Shown in pieces: positions 63,850-64,000 of a DNA stretch of 64,000 nucleotides; within the stretch, counting starts at the first letter, position 1; the number at the start of each line of letters is the position of its first letter. The position numbers were made by a program, and so were the translations under genes. This DNA is from JALYYC01 sp963795805 (GTDB taxonomy: Bacteria; Chloroflexota; Dormibacteria; CF-121). Below the pieces are notes generated by a model. The model searched no databases. It was not told where the DNA came from and saw only the letters and a program-made list of their open reading frames with translations. The DNA is taken from positions 372,001-436,000 of the forward strand of contig CAWCIV010000004.1 in NCBI GenBank assembly GCA_963795805.1, in the 5' to 3' direction.

Positions 63850-64000
63850 GGCAGAAAGGCGCGCCCCCGAAGGCCGCGCGCTCCCCGGCGATCGCGCTTG
63901 TCGAGGTTGTCAGTGCGTAGATGCCTTCGCTAAACCAGACAACAGCGCGTACTCTCGGGAAGAGGCGAGGAAAGTCCACGGCGGTTTGCTGAACCCAAGC
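63833..64000 (-). CDS. C-terminal end of a probable glycoside hydrolase (cut by the window)
   Basis: The minus-strand frame is open from the window edge for 55 codons and ends at TAG, overlapping the GT2 gene by 17 bases. It reads AWVQQTAVDFPRLFPRVRAV, then VWFSEGIYALTTSTSAIAGE. The pattern W-(x)n-FPRVRAVVWF resembles the last strand and helix of GH26-type and related TIM-barrel hydrolases, where AxxWF precedes the C-terminus. The family call is tentative because most of the gene lies beyond the window. Confidence 0.5.
   Translation of the reverse strand, partial: AWVQQTAVDFPRLFPRVRAVVWFSEGIYALTTSTSAIAGERAAFGGAPFCLTLPY

Overview
The window is GC-rich chromosomal DNA from a free-living, probably soil, bacterium. 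Small stress proteins (YtxH, CsbD), an HspR-like MerR pair, a nickel superoxide dismutase, an LCP protein, a class-E-type LANTG sorting signal, many lipoproteins, a rifamycin phosphotransferase and frequent GTG/TTG starts suggest a high-GC Terrabacteria lineage. Chloroflexota or Dormibacterota fit best, but no marker here proves the phylum.

0-11 kb: an IS481-family insertion sits exactly at the stop codon of a class A penicillin-binding protein. It is followed by small zinc-ribbon, CsbD and regulator genes (two paralogous MerR proteins around a stand-alone response regulator), a C39-like peptidase, a GH18 protein and an FGGY kinase.

11.5-16.7 kb: a decayed integrated element starts at the 3' end of a tRNA-Gln gene. 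A 19-bp direct repeat marks both ends. The 3' tail of its serine recombinase gene lies at the far end, as expected if integration split that gene. The cargo is a PKD-domain secreted protein, a small membrane protein, and remnants of a metallo-beta-lactamase-fold enzyme and an AAC(2')-like acetyltransferase.

16.7-43 kb: ordinary chromosomal genes. They include a rifamycin phosphotransferase preceded by a rifamycin-associated element (RAE), an AglEFGK-like sugar ABC transporter with two binding proteins, a proline/threonine-repeat surface protein, an SDR, a CAP-domain protein, mobA, yyaL, a PfkB-type kinase, a cytidine-family deaminase, an LCP protein coupled to a lipoprotein, sodN/sodX, gltX, a papain-like peptidase, a beta-propeller lipoprotein and a large glycine/serine repeat surface protein.

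44-64 kb: a surface-glycan locus made of two divergent operons. The leftward arm (55.6 to 44.4 kb) carries a Gfo/Idh/MocA dehydrogenase, a GH5-like hydrolase, a flippase, a GT2, ComA and ComB homologues (phosphosulfolactate synthase and phosphatase), an ATP-grasp ligase, a methyltransferase fused to a WbpD-like N-acetyltransferase, a DegT aminotransferase and a methyltransferase. The rightward arm (55.8 to 63.8 kb) carries an initiating sugar-phosphate transferase, a Wzz-type protein, a tandem glycosyltransferase fusion, a polymerase-flippase fusion and a second GT2. Together they look like a Wzx/Wzy pathway making a glycan that contains a 2,3-diamino-uronic-type sugar. I infer that an ATP-grasp ligase may add sulfolactate to it, a combination I do not recognise as described.
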